A DNA stretch of 64,000 nt, from the NCBI RefSeq assembly GCF_935822925.1, contig NZ_CAKXZS010000056.1:62001-126000 (forward strand), in the 5' to 3' direction. The position numbers and the translations under genes are program-made. This DNA is from Mesorhizobium ventifaucium. Its GTDB lineage: Bacteria; Pseudomonadota; Alphaproteobacteria; Rhizobiales; Rhizobiaceae. Numbering within the stretch: position 1 is the first letter of the stretch; every line of letters starts with the position of its first letter. The notes under the pieces are model-generated. The model was not told the origin of the DNA. It worked only from the letters and a program-made list of their open reading frames with translations, and ran no database searches. Of the stretch, positions 46,546 through 55,446 are shown in pieces.

Positions 46546-47309
46546 GCTGATGCATCCCCTTCCGAAGCCAACTGGAGAACCGACGCTGCCAACTGTGCAG
46601 CCCAAAGCTCGCCATCCAAGGGGTATTTGCGCGCAATCGCCTTGTTGAAGGTGGTGACCGCCTGCGCCTTGATCAGCATCCCCTCCATGGTCGTTCCCGA
46701 CTGCTCCATGATAGCGGTCACCAGATCTGAAAGTGACTTCTTCGCAGCCGCCGCCCTCGCCTTCGCCATGTCCATTCCTGAAACCTTGCGAAGGCGGGTG
46801 GTTTGAACCTTGTAGAGCTTGCCAATCTTGAGCTCTCTCTTGGCTCTAGCTAGCCAGGCCGCTCGCCTAGCTCGCATGGCCTCACTCGCGTTGTGTCGCA
46901 GCGGGCGTTCGTTGGCTACTATGGCCGCGAGGTTTCTGACATCGCGTACACAGCGAAGCTCTTCTCCTGGACGCCTAAGGAACCGTCCGGCGATATCGCG
47001 CTCGCCGTCTATGTAGTTCCCGCGCGGCATGGTGATTTCGTCGGGGGCCAGCGGCCAGCGGTGTTTCCATTCCGCGGCGATCCATTCGATTTCTTCGAGC
47101 GCCGCGCGGTATTCGGCCGCAGCTTCCGGCAGTTGATTGCCTAGCCGGATCAGTTCCGGGTTTTCAACAGGTGCGCAGCCAGCGGCCGACGCCACAGTGA
47201 TTGTGGCGGCAGCGGTTGAAGCAGCCGCGAGCCCGAGTAGCATGCGGCGGCGGTTGATCTCGGGCATGCCTTCGGCGGCTGCCCGAACAGTGGTGTTCGG
47301 CATTGTCAT
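46542..47309 (-). CDS. hypothetical exported protein with twin-arginine-like leader
   Basis: 255 aa. Residues about 19-45 (INRRRMLLGLAAASTAAATI) form an Arg-rich, Tat-like leader followed by an Ala-rich hydrophobic core and a cleavage-like AAGCA, in which Cys could be a lipid anchor. The rest is helical and rich in Arg/Ala (EYRAALEEIEWIAAEWKHRW). No family recognised. Starts at 47309 or, better placed after GGGAG, at 47303. Cotranscribed with the genes on either side. Confidence 0.7.
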   Translation of the reverse strand: MTMPNTTVRAAAEGMPEINRRRMLLGLAAASTAAATITVASAAGCAPVENPELIRLGNQLPEAAAEYRAALEEIEWIAAEWKHRWPLAPDEITMPRGNYIDGERDIAGRFLRRPGEELRCVRDVRNLAAIVANERPLRHNASEAMRARRAAWLARAKRELKIGKLYKVQTTRLRKVSGMDMAKARAAAAKKSLSDLVTAIMEQSGTTMEGMLIKAQAVTTFNKAIARKYPLDGELWAAQLAASVLQLASEGDASA

Positions 47310-47336
47310 TCTCCCTATGTTGAACGTTGTGCCGGG

Positions 47337-47615
47337 CTATCCGGCGAGGGCTGCTAGTTCCGTTTCGAGTTGACGGCGGCGGGGTTCGATGTTGACGCGG
47401 AACGACTGATACTTGAGGCGGTCAATCTCAACCGTAATGCGATCGGCGCGGCGCTCTGGCGCGGTCATCTGCGCCGCCTTTGCCTCATGCCAAGCGGCGG
47501 CGAGATAGAAGCCAAAGTCGGCCCGGTTGAGCTTGCGCGCGATATGCGGACGGGCCGCGAAATGGGCATTCCACTTCGCCCAGGCTGCCTTCATGATTTC
47601 CGAGCGGTTCAACAT
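47337..47615 (-). CDS. hypothetical protein, first gene of the cassette
   Basis: 92 aa, basic and helical: MLNRSEIMKAAWAKWNAHFA, then FGFYLAAAWHEAKAAQM. I do not know the family beyond the impression that it is shared by rhizobial phage-like regions. ATG 47615 is chosen because GAGGAG precedes it; GTG 47630 would lack a site. It is divergent from the XRE regulator, with two operators between. Confidence 0.7.
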   Translation of the reverse strand: MLNRSEIMKAAWAKWNAHFAARPHIARKLNRADFGFYLAAAWHEAKAAQMTAPERRADRITVEIDRLKYQSFRVNIEPRRRQLETELAALAG

Positions 47616-47643
47616 TAGCTTGCTCCTCACGTCGCCTTGTGCG

Positions 47644-47656
47644 ATACCTGAGGTAT
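47644..47656. promoter_or_regulatory. 13-bp palindromic operator, copy 1
   Basis: ATACCTGAGGTAT, a palindrome around a central G. It overlaps the -10 region of the leftward promoter (TTGACA at 47681-47676, TAATAC at 47658-47653, 17-bp spacing, minus strand). Confidence 0.75.
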
Positions 47657-47681
47657 TAATTCATTGTTGGAACCCTGTCAA
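47653..47681 (-). promoter_or_regulatory. leftward promoter of the three-gene cassette
   Basis: Minus-strand TTGACA (47681-47676), perfect -35, 17-bp spacer, then TAATAC as -10. The two operator palindromes sit on its -10 and just upstream of its -35, as expected for repression by the XRE protein. Confidence 0.65.
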
Positions 47682-47693
47682 TACCTCAGGTAT
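47681..47693. promoter_or_regulatory. 13-bp palindromic operator, copy 2
   Basis: ATACCTCAGGTAT, the same palindrome as at 47644 with the central base complemented; the centres are 37 bp apart, so the sites face nearly the same side of the helix. It abuts the -35 of the leftward promoter and lies upstream of the XRE start. Confidence 0.75.
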
Positions 47694-47721
47694 TAAATGG
47701 TTCACGAGGAACTAAACAAAA

Positions 47722-47964
47722 ATGGCGATTTCGAGCGAACAAATCCGGGCCGCTAGGGCACTACTCCGATGGGAGCAGAAGGATTTGGCTGCGGCATCAA
47801 AGGTGTCTCTGCCGTCGATCAAGCGACTTGAGTCTCAGCCGGGACTCCTTGCGGCACAGCCCCGGACAGTCGCCGCACTTCTGGAGGCGTTTGACCGCGG
47901 CGGAGTTATCTTCGTTGCAGAGAACGGCGAGGGGCAGGGCGTGAGGCTGCGAAAGAGCCGATAG
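47722..47964 (+). CDS. small XRE-family HTH regulator
   Basis: 80 aa. The helix-turn-helix is at residues about 7-40 (IRAARALLRWEQKDLAAASK, VSLPSIKRLESQ), followed by a short helix and a beta-like GGVIFVAENGEGQGVRL. It has no extra domain, so ligand control is not apparent. Divergent from the three-gene cassette with twin palindromes between; it is probably their repressor and autoregulated. Confidence 0.88.
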   Translation: MAISSEQIRAARALLRWEQKDLAAASKVSLPSIKRLESQPGLLAAQPRTVAALLEAFDRGGVIFVAENGEGQGVRLRKSR

Positions 47965-47967
47965 GCC

Positions 47968-48555
47968 CTAGAATGAAACATCTGGATCGGGCTTTTTCCG
48001 GGGCGTCAACGTCTTTCGTTTGCCCCGCTTTTTTGACGGTGAGGCTCTTGCTTTGAGACTCAGTCGCCGAGCTTTCTCCTCTTCCGCAGCCTGCTTACGG
48101 GTTTCTTCTCTAATCTGTTCGAGTTCTCGTAGGCCCTCCATCATCTCAGAACGCCCGCGTTGCTCCTGCGTATTCTGACCCACAAGGCGAGAGGCGCTGA
48201 CCTGGAGTGCTCCGCGAATAACGGTGTCGCGAGCTTGCTCGCGCTGCCAGGCTTCGTCGTATGTCTGCTGGCCGTGCCTTTCTCGGCTAATCGACAATGC
48301 CTGATCTATTTCCCAGCTCGATGGCCATTGGCCCACCGTATCTCGGTACTGCTGGAACGCCTTGATAACCGACACGCACTGCCCTGCAATCTCGTATGAC
48401 TTCCCGGCTCCGCGCACGACGCGGATGATGTTGGCGGCAAGCTCACGAAGCGGCCATCCAACGGCTTCCTTCGCCCACGCTTGATCGATCGCCTTCTGAT
48501 CGTTCTCGACGGCCAGGCGCAAATGCGGCTTTGGCTTTCCTATTTCATCTTCCAT
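47968..48555 (-). CDS. hypothetical protein
   Basis: 195 aa, highly charged. The central part is helical (RELAANIIRVVRGAGKSYEI), and the C-terminal third is a Lys/Arg/Glu tail (KKRGKRKTLTPRKKPDPDV) that could bind nucleic acid. No family recognised. Convergent with the XRE gene, 3 bp apart. Confidence 0.65.
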   Translation of the reverse strand: MEDEIGKPKPHLRLAVENDQKAIDQAWAKEAVGWPLRELAANIIRVVRGAGKSYEIAGQCVSVIKAFQQYRDTVGQWPSSWEIDQALSISRERHGQQTYDEAWQREQARDTVIRGALQVSASRLVGQNTQEQRGRSEMMEGLRELEQIREETRKQAAEEEKARRLSLKARASPSKKRGKRKTLTPRKKPDPDVSF

Positions 48556-48704
48556 TTCTACCCTTCACCCTCCCGCTCCTCGTCCGCTCACCACTTTGCG
48601 CGCGCTCACCCGCTCACGTGCATGCAACGGCTTGCCCGCCATGACTCCCACCATTGGCATCGTAAGGACTACTCCTTTACCAGAGGTCGGCACCGCTGCG
48701 AGGA

Positions 48705-49118
48705 TCAATTCGTCCAGATCGAACATTGAACTGTTTGGCCTGTGGCCCGATCGCGAGCCTTTTTCGAAAACACGCGACGAAGGCCAATTGCACGTGCCCC
48801 AACTTCATTCGACGCAACATAGTCGGGAGGCCCAACATACCAGCGCCAGATTGAGTTCGCTGCGGCACGCTTCCAGGTAAATTTCGATAAGTTGACCGGG
48901 CCGTTTCGGCTGTATCGGCAGTCGATGGTCGCGGGCATTAAGCCCTTTTTCTCCATCGCTTTGGTGACGCTGGAGGCACTATGCTCGGTGAGCCACCCAG
49001 CCTTTTCGCTAGTTGAAGCCGTAGTGCATCCTGCCAGGAATATGCTCAATATCAAAAGCCCGATGGCCAATGCGCTTCCTGCGGCTGATCGCCGATTGCC
49101 TTCCGGATTCTGATTCAT
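48705..49118 (-). CDS. putative lipoprotein, unknown function
   Basis: 137 aa with a signal peptide (residues 12-31) ending in the lipobox LAGC. Mature part includes STSEKAGWLTEHSASSVTKA and two cysteines. No family recognised. Confidence 0.6.
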   Translation of the reverse strand: MNQNPEGNRRSAAGSALAIGLLILSIFLAGCTTASTSEKAGWLTEHSASSVTKAMEKKGLMPATIDCRYSRNGPVNLSKFTWKRAAANSIWRWYVGPPDYVASNEVGARAIGLRRVFSKKARDRATGQTVQCSIWTN

Positions 49119-49190
49119 ACCCGCCTCCTCAGACTGAAGTAATCAGGCTAGATGGGAGGCAGGCGCTAAACAAGGGAGCGAGCCCCTTTC

Positions 49191-49560
49191 TTAATATTCC
49201 GCCCAGAAGTCCTGCAGTGAGGCGTGCCGCAGGTCTTCCTCGCCCCTGAGATGCTTCACGCGTGCCTTTATCCCCGGCTTGACCCACTGCGTTGCCGGCC
49301 GCTTTGGCATGTCCTTGGGCGGCGGCCCGGCGTGTTCCTGCACACGTTTCCAAAGCCGCTCGCGCATCTCACGATTGACGCTGACGAAGGCGCTGCCGAC
49401 ATATTTGCGCGTCCCTGGGTCAGCCATGAGTGCGAATGCCGGCTTGCCCCTCTCGCGTTCAACTCCGAGAATCTCAAACTCGCTTTCGGTGAAGGATTTC
49501 GTTTTCAGCCAATTGGTAGTCGGGCCGCTGCGGTATTTGCTGAAACGTAGTAAGCGAGAA
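49191..49560 (-). pseudogene. ATP-dependent DNA ligase, C-terminal remnant
   Basis: The open frame upstream of ATG 49427 reads SKYRSGPTTNWLKTKSFTES and EFEILGVERERGKPAFALMA, then RKYVGSAFVSVNREMRER, and ends WVKPGIKARVKHLRGEEDLR-H. This is the motif V lysine region (SGPTTNWLKTK) and OB domain of LigD/Lig-type ATP-dependent DNA ligases. The adenylation domain with the active lysine is missing; the frame breaks just before the tRNA repeat at 49627. Confidence 0.75.
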
Positions 49561-49626
49561 TGCTAGGAAACGCAACGTTTTCAGAGACTCCCGGAAATTC
49601 CAGGAAACTCCCGGAAACGCGAGTGC

Positions 49627-49676
49627 CAACCTTGCCAAGGTTGGGGTCGAGCGTTCGAATCGCTTCACCCGCTCCA
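49627..49676 (+). repeat. attachment-site repeat, copy 2
   Basis: 50-bp exact copy of 45281-45330 (anticodon arm to CCA of tRNA-Gly). There is no 5' half of a tRNA before it, so it is not a gene. Confidence 0.93.
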
Positions 49677-49701
49677 AATCTTCTTTAGATTTGAAAAGCA
49701 T

Positions 49702-49727
49702 AAAGGGCCCGGGTAACCGGGCCTTTT
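49702..49727 (+). terminator. terminator after attachment repeat 2
   Basis: AAAGGGCCCGG with CCGGGCCTTTTT, GTAA loop, immediately right of the repeat. Confidence 0.85.
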
Positions 49728-49729
49728 TG

Positions 49730-50430
49730 CTATCTGGCGCCGGGGAGCGCTGGGGTATCATGGTGTCTACAGGTATTCGACGGCGTCGGACCCTCGTCAT
49801 TGCCTTGACGACCCACACCCCTTGCCATCTCCAGCGCACGCAGTGGTCGGCGCTCCAGTTCGAAGGTGTCGATGAATCTCACATCCTCACCACCGGCGAG
49901 TGCGAGCCCGGCGTCGCCTTGCGTGCTCCAGAGTGGATGGACGACCACAATCGCTGAGCCGGGTCCGGATCTTCCCTGCTCAAGCAGGCAGGGCAGTCCC
50001 GACGGCGCGTGGATACTCGCGATCAGCGCTCCCGGACGCATCCGAGCGGCGGTCTCGGCGAGAGCCGTCGCGTGCTCGCGCCAGCCCGCCATTTCCGGGA
50101 AGCGCCCGTCATACTGGGACAGTCCGCAGGTGTAGCCTGGCATAACCATGGCGCGCAGGTAGGCGATCCCCAGGCGCCAATCGAGCAGGCCATGGTATCG
50201 GCGGTTCCCAAAACGCTGGATGCATCGGTAGCACGATGTCTGGCAGCGCGCGGCGTGCGCACCCTCCTCGCTGACCGAAAGGAGGTCGACGAGCGGCCAA
50301 GCATGAAAGTCATCCACTATGCTTCTCATGAGGTGGACAATATGCGGCATGCCGTCGGTGCGGTCCTCCCCGAGGGCAACCAGTGCCGGCGGTTTGAGAT
50401 CGACCGCTGCCGGAACTGCCGACCCACCCT
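49730..50430 (-). pseudogene. DUF1998-type DEAD/DEAH helicase, C-terminal remnant
   Basis: The frame, open from about 50430, reads AVPAAVDLKPPALVALGEDR and GMPHIVHLMRSIVDDFHAWP, then the zinc motif CQTSCYRCIQRFGNRRYHGL, LDWRLGIAYLRAMV and CGL. Such C-terminal cysteine clusters end DUF1998 helicase-like proteins found in DISARM-type and other defence loci. The helicase motor is missing; the break coincides with three copies of TACAGGTA at 50432-50454. Confidence 0.65.
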
Positions 50431-50431
50431 A

Positions 50432-50454
50432 TACAGGTATACAGGTATACAGGT
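50432..50454. repeat. tandem repeat, TACAGGTA x 3
   Basis: TACAGGTATACAGGTATACAGGT, almost three units of 8 bp, at the break of the helicase remnant. Confidence 0.85.
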
Positions 50455-50516
50455 CGACGTTGAGAAGATGCGACTATCCGCCCGCCAAAACATGGGTGGC
50501 CCCGATGGAGGAGAAA

Positions 50517-50912
50517 ATGGTTATAACGACCGGTACCATCAACCAGATTGATCCAGCTCAATGGGATCCAGCGCTCGATGCGGTTGCGGCCGCGCCGGCC
50601 AATCACAAAGTGCTTTTCGAGAACGACAATTTGCGAGTGCTTGAAGTTACGCTGCTAGCTGATGAGGAAGAACCGATCCACCACCACCGCTGGCCTTCTA
50701 TCTTCGTCTTCGACTCTGTCGGTGGGCCGATCCATGATATTTGCCCGGACGGGACCGTCTTGCCGGACAATCGCGACGTGATCCGGGCGATCGAGGCGTG
50801 GGACGGCAAAGGGTGCCTTGTTGTCCATCCGATGGCCCCGCAGCCGGCCGGGCGAGTACTCAACAAGAGCGGCAAGCTCATTCATGGCATCCGGATCGAG
50901 ATGAAGTGCTAG
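50517..50912 (+). CDS. cupin-domain protein
   Basis: 131 aa. Cupin-type residues EEPIHHHRWPSIFVFDSVGG (His cluster and Phe) and KGCLVVHPMAPQP fit a small beta-barrel. The substrate is unknown. ATG 50517 has GGAGGAG upstream, and ATG 50505 would put that site inside the gene. Confidence 0.8.
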   Translation: MVITTGTINQIDPAQWDPALDAVAAAPANHKVLFENDNLRVLEVTLLADEEEPIHHHRWPSIFVFDSVGGPIHDICPDGTVLPDNRDVIRAIEAWDGKGCLVVHPMAPQPAGRVLNKSGKLIHGIRIEMKC

Positions 50913-51168
50913 TGCAGACAGCCTCTGCCTCGTAGGCCTAGGCTCGGATCGTCTTCAGTGGGCGCGATCGATCGTGAAGATGAAGGGCCTGGGCCGCCTC
51001 CGGGTCAGTTCACGTCGATGTGGGGGCGTCTGAATGTCCGCTTCTCACATTCCAAGCCCGCAAGTCCGTTAGCGGCCCCATCCGTCACGCTGAGGTTACC
51101 GCCTCCTCGTCCGACGAGCGGAAAAACGCTCTGATCTCGCGTGAGCTCTCGGAGATGAAAATCGCCGC

Positions 51169-51939
51169 CTAAATCCGCGCTCCGCCAGTCGCATCAATCC
51201 GCTGGCCCGTCGTCCAACGTGCATCGTTCGACGCGATGAAGGTAATGACGTCCGCCACGTCGGCGGGCTGGCCAACCCGCGAAAACACCGACAACGCTTC
51301 CGCGCCGGCACGCGCATCGGTCGCGAGCCAAGCGGCATTCATGTCGGTCTCCGTGACCCCCGGCATGACCGCGTTCACCGTTATGCCACGGCTTGCAAAC
51401 TCGGGTGCGAGTGCCAGCGTGAGTGTTTCGAGAGCACCTTTTGAAGCGGCATAGGCTGGATGGGTCGGCGCTGCGATACGCGTGAAGCCAGTGGAAACAT
51501 TGATGACCCGTCCGTCGTCTCGAATGTCGTTCGCCAGCGCTTGGATCAAGAAGAAGGGTGCCTTGAAGTTGATCGTCATGAGGTCGTCGAACGTGGCTTC
51601 GCTCGTCTGCGCCAGGGGCGTCGCCACCGCTATGCCGGCATTGTTGACGAGGATGTCGAGGCCGGCTTTGCCAGTCGCGGCCAGGGACGCCTTTCTGAAT
51701 TGCTCGGCGATACTGTCGGCCGCCGCCTTGCCATCGCGTAAATCGGCACGGATGGCGACAGCCCGCGAACTCAGGGCCTCGATCTCCTGCACCGTCGTCG
51801 CGGCCGCCTTGGCGTTGCTGGCGTAATGCACACCGATAAGAGCAGCGCCCTCCTTTGCGAAGGCAAGTGCAATTGCGCGGCCTATGCCACGAGATCCTCC
51901 GGTAACGAGGGCGACCTTGTTTGCGAGACGTCCGGACAT
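51169..51939 (-). CDS. SDR family oxidoreductase
   Basis: 256 aa. NAD(P) motif TGGSRGIGRA (13-22), NNAGIA near 98, catalytic Ser, then YAASKGALE with Tyr and Lys, and the C-terminal GQRIDATGG. It resembles 3-oxoacyl-ACP reductase-like enzymes. Divergent from a TetR regulator, which probably controls it. Confidence 0.92.
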   Translation of the reverse strand: MSGRLANKVALVTGGSRGIGRAIALAFAKEGAALIGVHYASNAKAAATTVQEIEALSSRAVAIRADLRDGKAAADSIAEQFRKASLAATGKAGLDILVNNAGIAVATPLAQTSEATFDDLMTINFKAPFFLIQALANDIRDDGRVINVSTGFTRIAAPTHPAYAASKGALETLTLALAPEFASRGITVNAVMPGVTETDMNAAWLATDARAGAEALSVFSRVGQPADVADVITFIASNDARWTTGQRIDATGGARI

Positions 51940-51970
51940 TTGCGAACTCCATTGCAGCGTTTAATAGCGG

Positions 51971-52024
51971 TCGATATATTAATCGCAGCGGAACGTTGTC
52001 AATGTTTTTTATAGGGATCGATAT
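51971..52024. promoter_or_regulatory. candidate operator region between SDR and TetR genes
   Basis: TCGATATATTAATCG (51971-51985, arms CGAT/ATCG) and a related TCGATAT at 52018-52024, 47 bp apart. Position and dyad suggest TetR-family binding, but the match is weak. Confidence 0.35.
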
Positions 52025-52028
52025 AAAT

Positions 52029-52655
52029 ATGGTGGAGGCTCCGAAAAAGCGGGGCAGACCGAGGACGCTGGATCGCAATGTCGGGCTGGACGTTGCGGCG
52101 CGCCTGTTCTGGGAGCATGGCTATGAAGGGACTTCCATAGCCGACTTGACGGCGGCCATGGGCGTTACGCCGCCGTCGCTCTACGCGACCTTCGGTTCGA
52201 AGCAGGAGCTTTACTGCAAGGCGCTCGATCATGCCGTCGAGCGGGAAAGCAAGGCTCGGATGGACGCGCTGAATAGCGGCTTAAGCGCGTATGAGGCTCT
52301 GTCTTTCTATCTGCACGATGTCGCGACTGGCATCTCGCGCCCCGACGACCCGAGAGGATGCATTGTCTCGACAGCGGTTGTTCAATGCGCGGCGGAAAAT
52401 GAACCGGTCGCGAAATCTATGACTGCAAGGCGAGAGGCTGCGATCAAAGCTATACGCGAACGTTTCGACAGAGCGATTAGCGAAGGGGATCTCGCTGTCG
52501 GCACCGACACGGAGTCGCTTGCGCGTTTCTATGGAGCCTTCGTACAGGGCATGTCGGTGCAGGCGTGTGACGGTGCCTGCACCCAGAGGCTGAAACGTTT
52601 GGTCGACATCGCACTTTCAGCTTGGCCAGGGAAGCGTAGCAAAAAAGGTCGTTGA
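52029..52655 (+). CDS. TetR/AcrR family transcriptional regulator
   Basis: 208 aa. The HTH is at about residues 17-60 (LDVAARLFWEHGYEGTSIAD, LYATFGSKQELYCKALD); the C-terminal half is the helical ligand-binding part. ATG 52029 follows a plausible site; ATG 52002 would add nine residues. Divergent from the SDR gene by about 90 bp, the usual repressor-target arrangement. Confidence 0.88.
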   Translation: MVEAPKKRGRPRTLDRNVGLDVAARLFWEHGYEGTSIADLTAAMGVTPPSLYATFGSKQELYCKALDHAVERESKARMDALNSGLSAYEALSFYLHDVATGISRPDDPRGCIVSTAVVQCAAENEPVAKSMTARREAAIKAIRERFDRAISEGDLAVGTDTESLARFYGAFVQGMSVQACDGACTQRLKRLVDIALSAWPGKRSKKGR

Positions 52656-53158
52656 ATGCCTGAGGACGCTGGTGCAACCGACCGCGGATTCCGCGAGCGG
52701 ACTGTTCGATTAGCCCGCCGGGACAGGCTCCGCCGCGTATCTGCGGCCGTCCGCTATAAGTGCAGCCGATGTTGAAAGCCGCCGTTCCGTTTTCGGCCCC
52801 AATCTCTGCCGTTACAAACCGTAGCGACAATGTTCGGATCGGCGGGCAAGCGGGCGTTCGCGAATGGTCGCCTGCTGAAGCCGTGGTGATGTTGTTATGC
52901 CGGAAGACGGTCCGACCTGTGCTGGGCTGTGGCATACTCCTGCAAGGGTTAGGGTGCCGGGCCGCGAAGCCTGTTGGTGCGGGATTCTTACCAGCGCTGG
53001 ACCGGCCGCGGGGAGCGTCGGGGGAGCCGCCGCGCTTTTTTCAGCGGAGATGCCCCCCTCCCGGTCAAAAAAACCGGGAGTGGGGTCAGGGTGACTCCTG
53101 GACGCGGCAATCGCGACGAGATGGACGCCAGTCCGCCCAACAGATGTCACGGGATTTT
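52656..53158. other. gap between TetR and the CGS-family gene
   Basis: 503 bp without a convincing gene. A CTCCCGG-CCGGGAG hairpin with A's in its loop is at 53058-53080; it may end the minus-strand gene, but lacks a proper T-run after the stem. Confidence 0.45.
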
Positions 53159-54442
53159 TCAGGCGAGGGCCAGCGCCTGGGCGATATCGGCAACAAGGTC
53201 GTCGGGGTGCTCGACGCCGATCGACAGCCTTATTGTCGACTCAAGAACGCCGATCCGTTCCCGAACGTCTTTGGGCACGCCCGAATGGGTCATAGCGGCA
53301 GGATGGCTAGCCAGCGATTCCGTGCCGCCAAGGCTAACGGCAAGTTTCAATATCTGAAGGGCGTTGAGGAACGCGAACGCCGCGGCCTGACCACCGCGAA
53401 TGTCGAACGAAAATGTCGACCCGGCGCCCGTGCATTGCGTCCTGAATACGCCTGCGGCCGGAGTATCGTCGCCGAGGAATGGCAGATATGCCACCCTTGC
53501 GACCTTCGGGTGGTCGGCCAGGAATTCGGCGACGATGCGGGCATTGGCGTTGGCTTTCTCCATCCGAATGCTCAGCGTTTCCAGTGAGCGGCCGAGCATC
53601 CAGCACGAGTGCGGATCCAGCTGCGTTCCGATCGCCCCCCTTAGCGCCTTGATGGATTTGGTGACGGCCCTGCTGCCAAGTGCCGCGCCGGCGATCAGAT
53701 CGGAATGGCCGCCAACATATTTGGTCAGGGAATAGACGGAAACGTCGACACCGTGGTCAAGCGGACGCTGAAAAACCGGTCCGAGCAAAGTATTGTCGCA
53801 CACGACGACCGGGCGCTGTCCCTGTTTGGCGGCGATCTCGTCGGCGATACGGCCGACAGCCATAAAATCGACCAACGAGTTGGTCGGGTTGGAGGGCGTT
53901 TCGATGAAGATGAGCGATACGCGGCCATTTCTGCAACCTTCATCAGCCGCCGCTCGAATGGCTGGTTCATCGACACCATCGGCGAAACCCACAGCCCCGA
54001 CGCCAAAATTGGCCAGGGTCTTGGCCAGCAAAGTTTCAGTGCCGCCATAAAGCGGTTGCGAATGCACGATGAAGTCACCCGGACGGGCAAAGGCAAGCAG
54101 GGTGGTGGCAATGGCCGACATGCCGGACGAAAACAGAATGCAGGCCTCGGCCCCTTCGTAGATTGCCAGGCGATCCTCGACGATTTCGCTGTTGGGATGA
54201 TTGAAGCGGGAATAGACCAATCCGGCTCCGGTTCCGCTCGGCGGTTCCTTGCGTCCGGATACGAAATCGAAGAAATCGCGCCCCTCTTCGGCTGATCGGA
54301 ACACGAAGGTCGAGGTGAGGAACACCGGCGGCTTCACCGCACCTTCCGACAGCTGAGGGTCGAAGCCGTAGCTCAGCATCAACGTTTCCGGATGCAGCCG
54401 ATGATTTCCGATATGCGTCTTGGACGGACGTGGGGCAGTCAT
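53159..54442 (-). CDS. cystathionine gamma-synthase family PLP enzyme
   Basis: 427 aa trans-sulphuration enzyme with STFVFRS, SGMSAIATTLL, PTNSLVD and the PLP lysine 241 in SLTKYVGGHSDL. It could be a cystathionine gamma-synthase, methionine gamma-lyase or homocysteine-forming sulphhydrylase; sequence alone does not decide. A TATAAT-like -10 (54481-54476, minus strand) lies about 35 bp before the ATG. Confidence 0.9.
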   Translation of the reverse strand: MTAPRPSKTHIGNHRLHPETLMLSYGFDPQLSEGAVKPPVFLTSTFVFRSAEEGRDFFDFVSGRKEPPSGTGAGLVYSRFNHPNSEIVEDRLAIYEGAEACILFSSGMSAIATTLLAFARPGDFIVHSQPLYGGTETLLAKTLANFGVGAVGFADGVDEPAIRAAADEGCRNGRVSLIFIETPSNPTNSLVDFMAVGRIADEIAAKQGQRPVVVCDNTLLGPVFQRPLDHGVDVSVYSLTKYVGGHSDLIAGAALGSRAVTKSIKALRGAIGTQLDPHSCWMLGRSLETLSIRMEKANANARIVAEFLADHPKVARVAYLPFLGDDTPAAGVFRTQCTGAGSTFSFDIRGGQAAAFAFLNALQILKLAVSLGGTESLASHPAAMTHSGVPKDVRERIGVLESTIRLSIGVEHPDDLVADIAQALALA

Positions 54443-55446
54443 GGCGATTCTCCGGTCAGGTGGTTTCAGACCAAAATTATAGGAAGAACCAACCCCAGTC
54501 TCTTGCTAACTCCACGCGGGTCCACGGTCTTCCAGACAGATCAGGCACGCCATGGTGCGCTCGCGCAGGAATGTGGTTTCGGACTCAAACGGTCCGATCG
54601 GTCCGATCTCTTTCTAATTCTAAGCGCGAACGGCAACCAAGGACCGTTAATGGCGAAAGTAATAGGAGAATTGGAGACATACCGGACCGGACCGGAAATG
54701 GTTTGCCGAGTGTCTGGGCGCCAAGCCGGAAGACCCAGTTGCACGGTCCGCGGTTGCTGCGTGATGCGGCACTGCAAGAGATCAGATCAGGAGGGATGAG
54801 GGCCAGCCTTCAGTGCGCTCTCGCGGCGCGCGGAGGCCGGCCCGGGGCCGCGCATATAGTGGAGCTCCGGCCGGTAGCGCGGTGCAACGAATTCGCGAAT
54901 GGCTGATGCCAACTGAGTCGAACGATCCATGACACAAACTTTCCCTGGGCGCACTCGTAGCCGATTCCTGTAACCGCAAGCCGCCGCCGCAGGAGGCTGT
55001 TCGTTCCCGATTTTTGTCTGCGCTACGACGCCTTTTCCGCCGACCGCGGATGTACCGGCGGGGGCCGCATCTTTCAGGAATGCTATGCGCGACCATATCC
55101 ACAGTCTCGCGGCCATCGAGACGCTCCTTATGACCTTGTGACACCTGGCGGACACGGTGGCAGTTTCCGCGACGCCGACGTCGATACGGGCTCGGTTGAT
55201 GGACCGCTCGAACAAAAGACCGAATCTGATTGGGTCGCAGTCAGAAATTCCCACGAGGTGACGGACGACCAGAGGCCTACCCCCAGGGCGGCGGCCAAAA
55301 ACGCTGCTGGAAGGCCGAACAGAAGCTATACGCGACATCATTGTCCCTACCTCACACGCCGGTATCGATGTGGAACAGGGTCTTCGCGCCCGGCATGTCT
55401 GAAGCTGTGGAAGCAAGAACCGTGCCACGCAATCGCAAGGCCGGGC
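54443..55446. other. decayed DNA in island segment 2
   Basis: About 1.0 kb between the CGS-family gene and the integrase remnant (the gene-free stretch runs to 55708). Long open frames on the minus strand, up to 54787-55650, are rich in Arg/Pro and unlike known proteins. No RNA gene or known repeat is seen. Confidence 0.5.

Noticed and set aside
49627..49676. Second and third tRNA-Gly genes
   Set aside because: Only the 3' portion of the tRNA is present at 49627 and 55709; the acceptor and D arms are absent.
50913..51168. Short frame ending SRELSEMKIAA before 51173
   Set aside because: Too short, no start codon or ribosome site and no family similarity.
54443..54560. SAM riboswitch upstream of the cystathionine gamma-synthase family gene
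   Set aside because: No SAM-II core or pseudoknot pattern seen; the leader from the TATAAT-like box is only about 26-30 nt.
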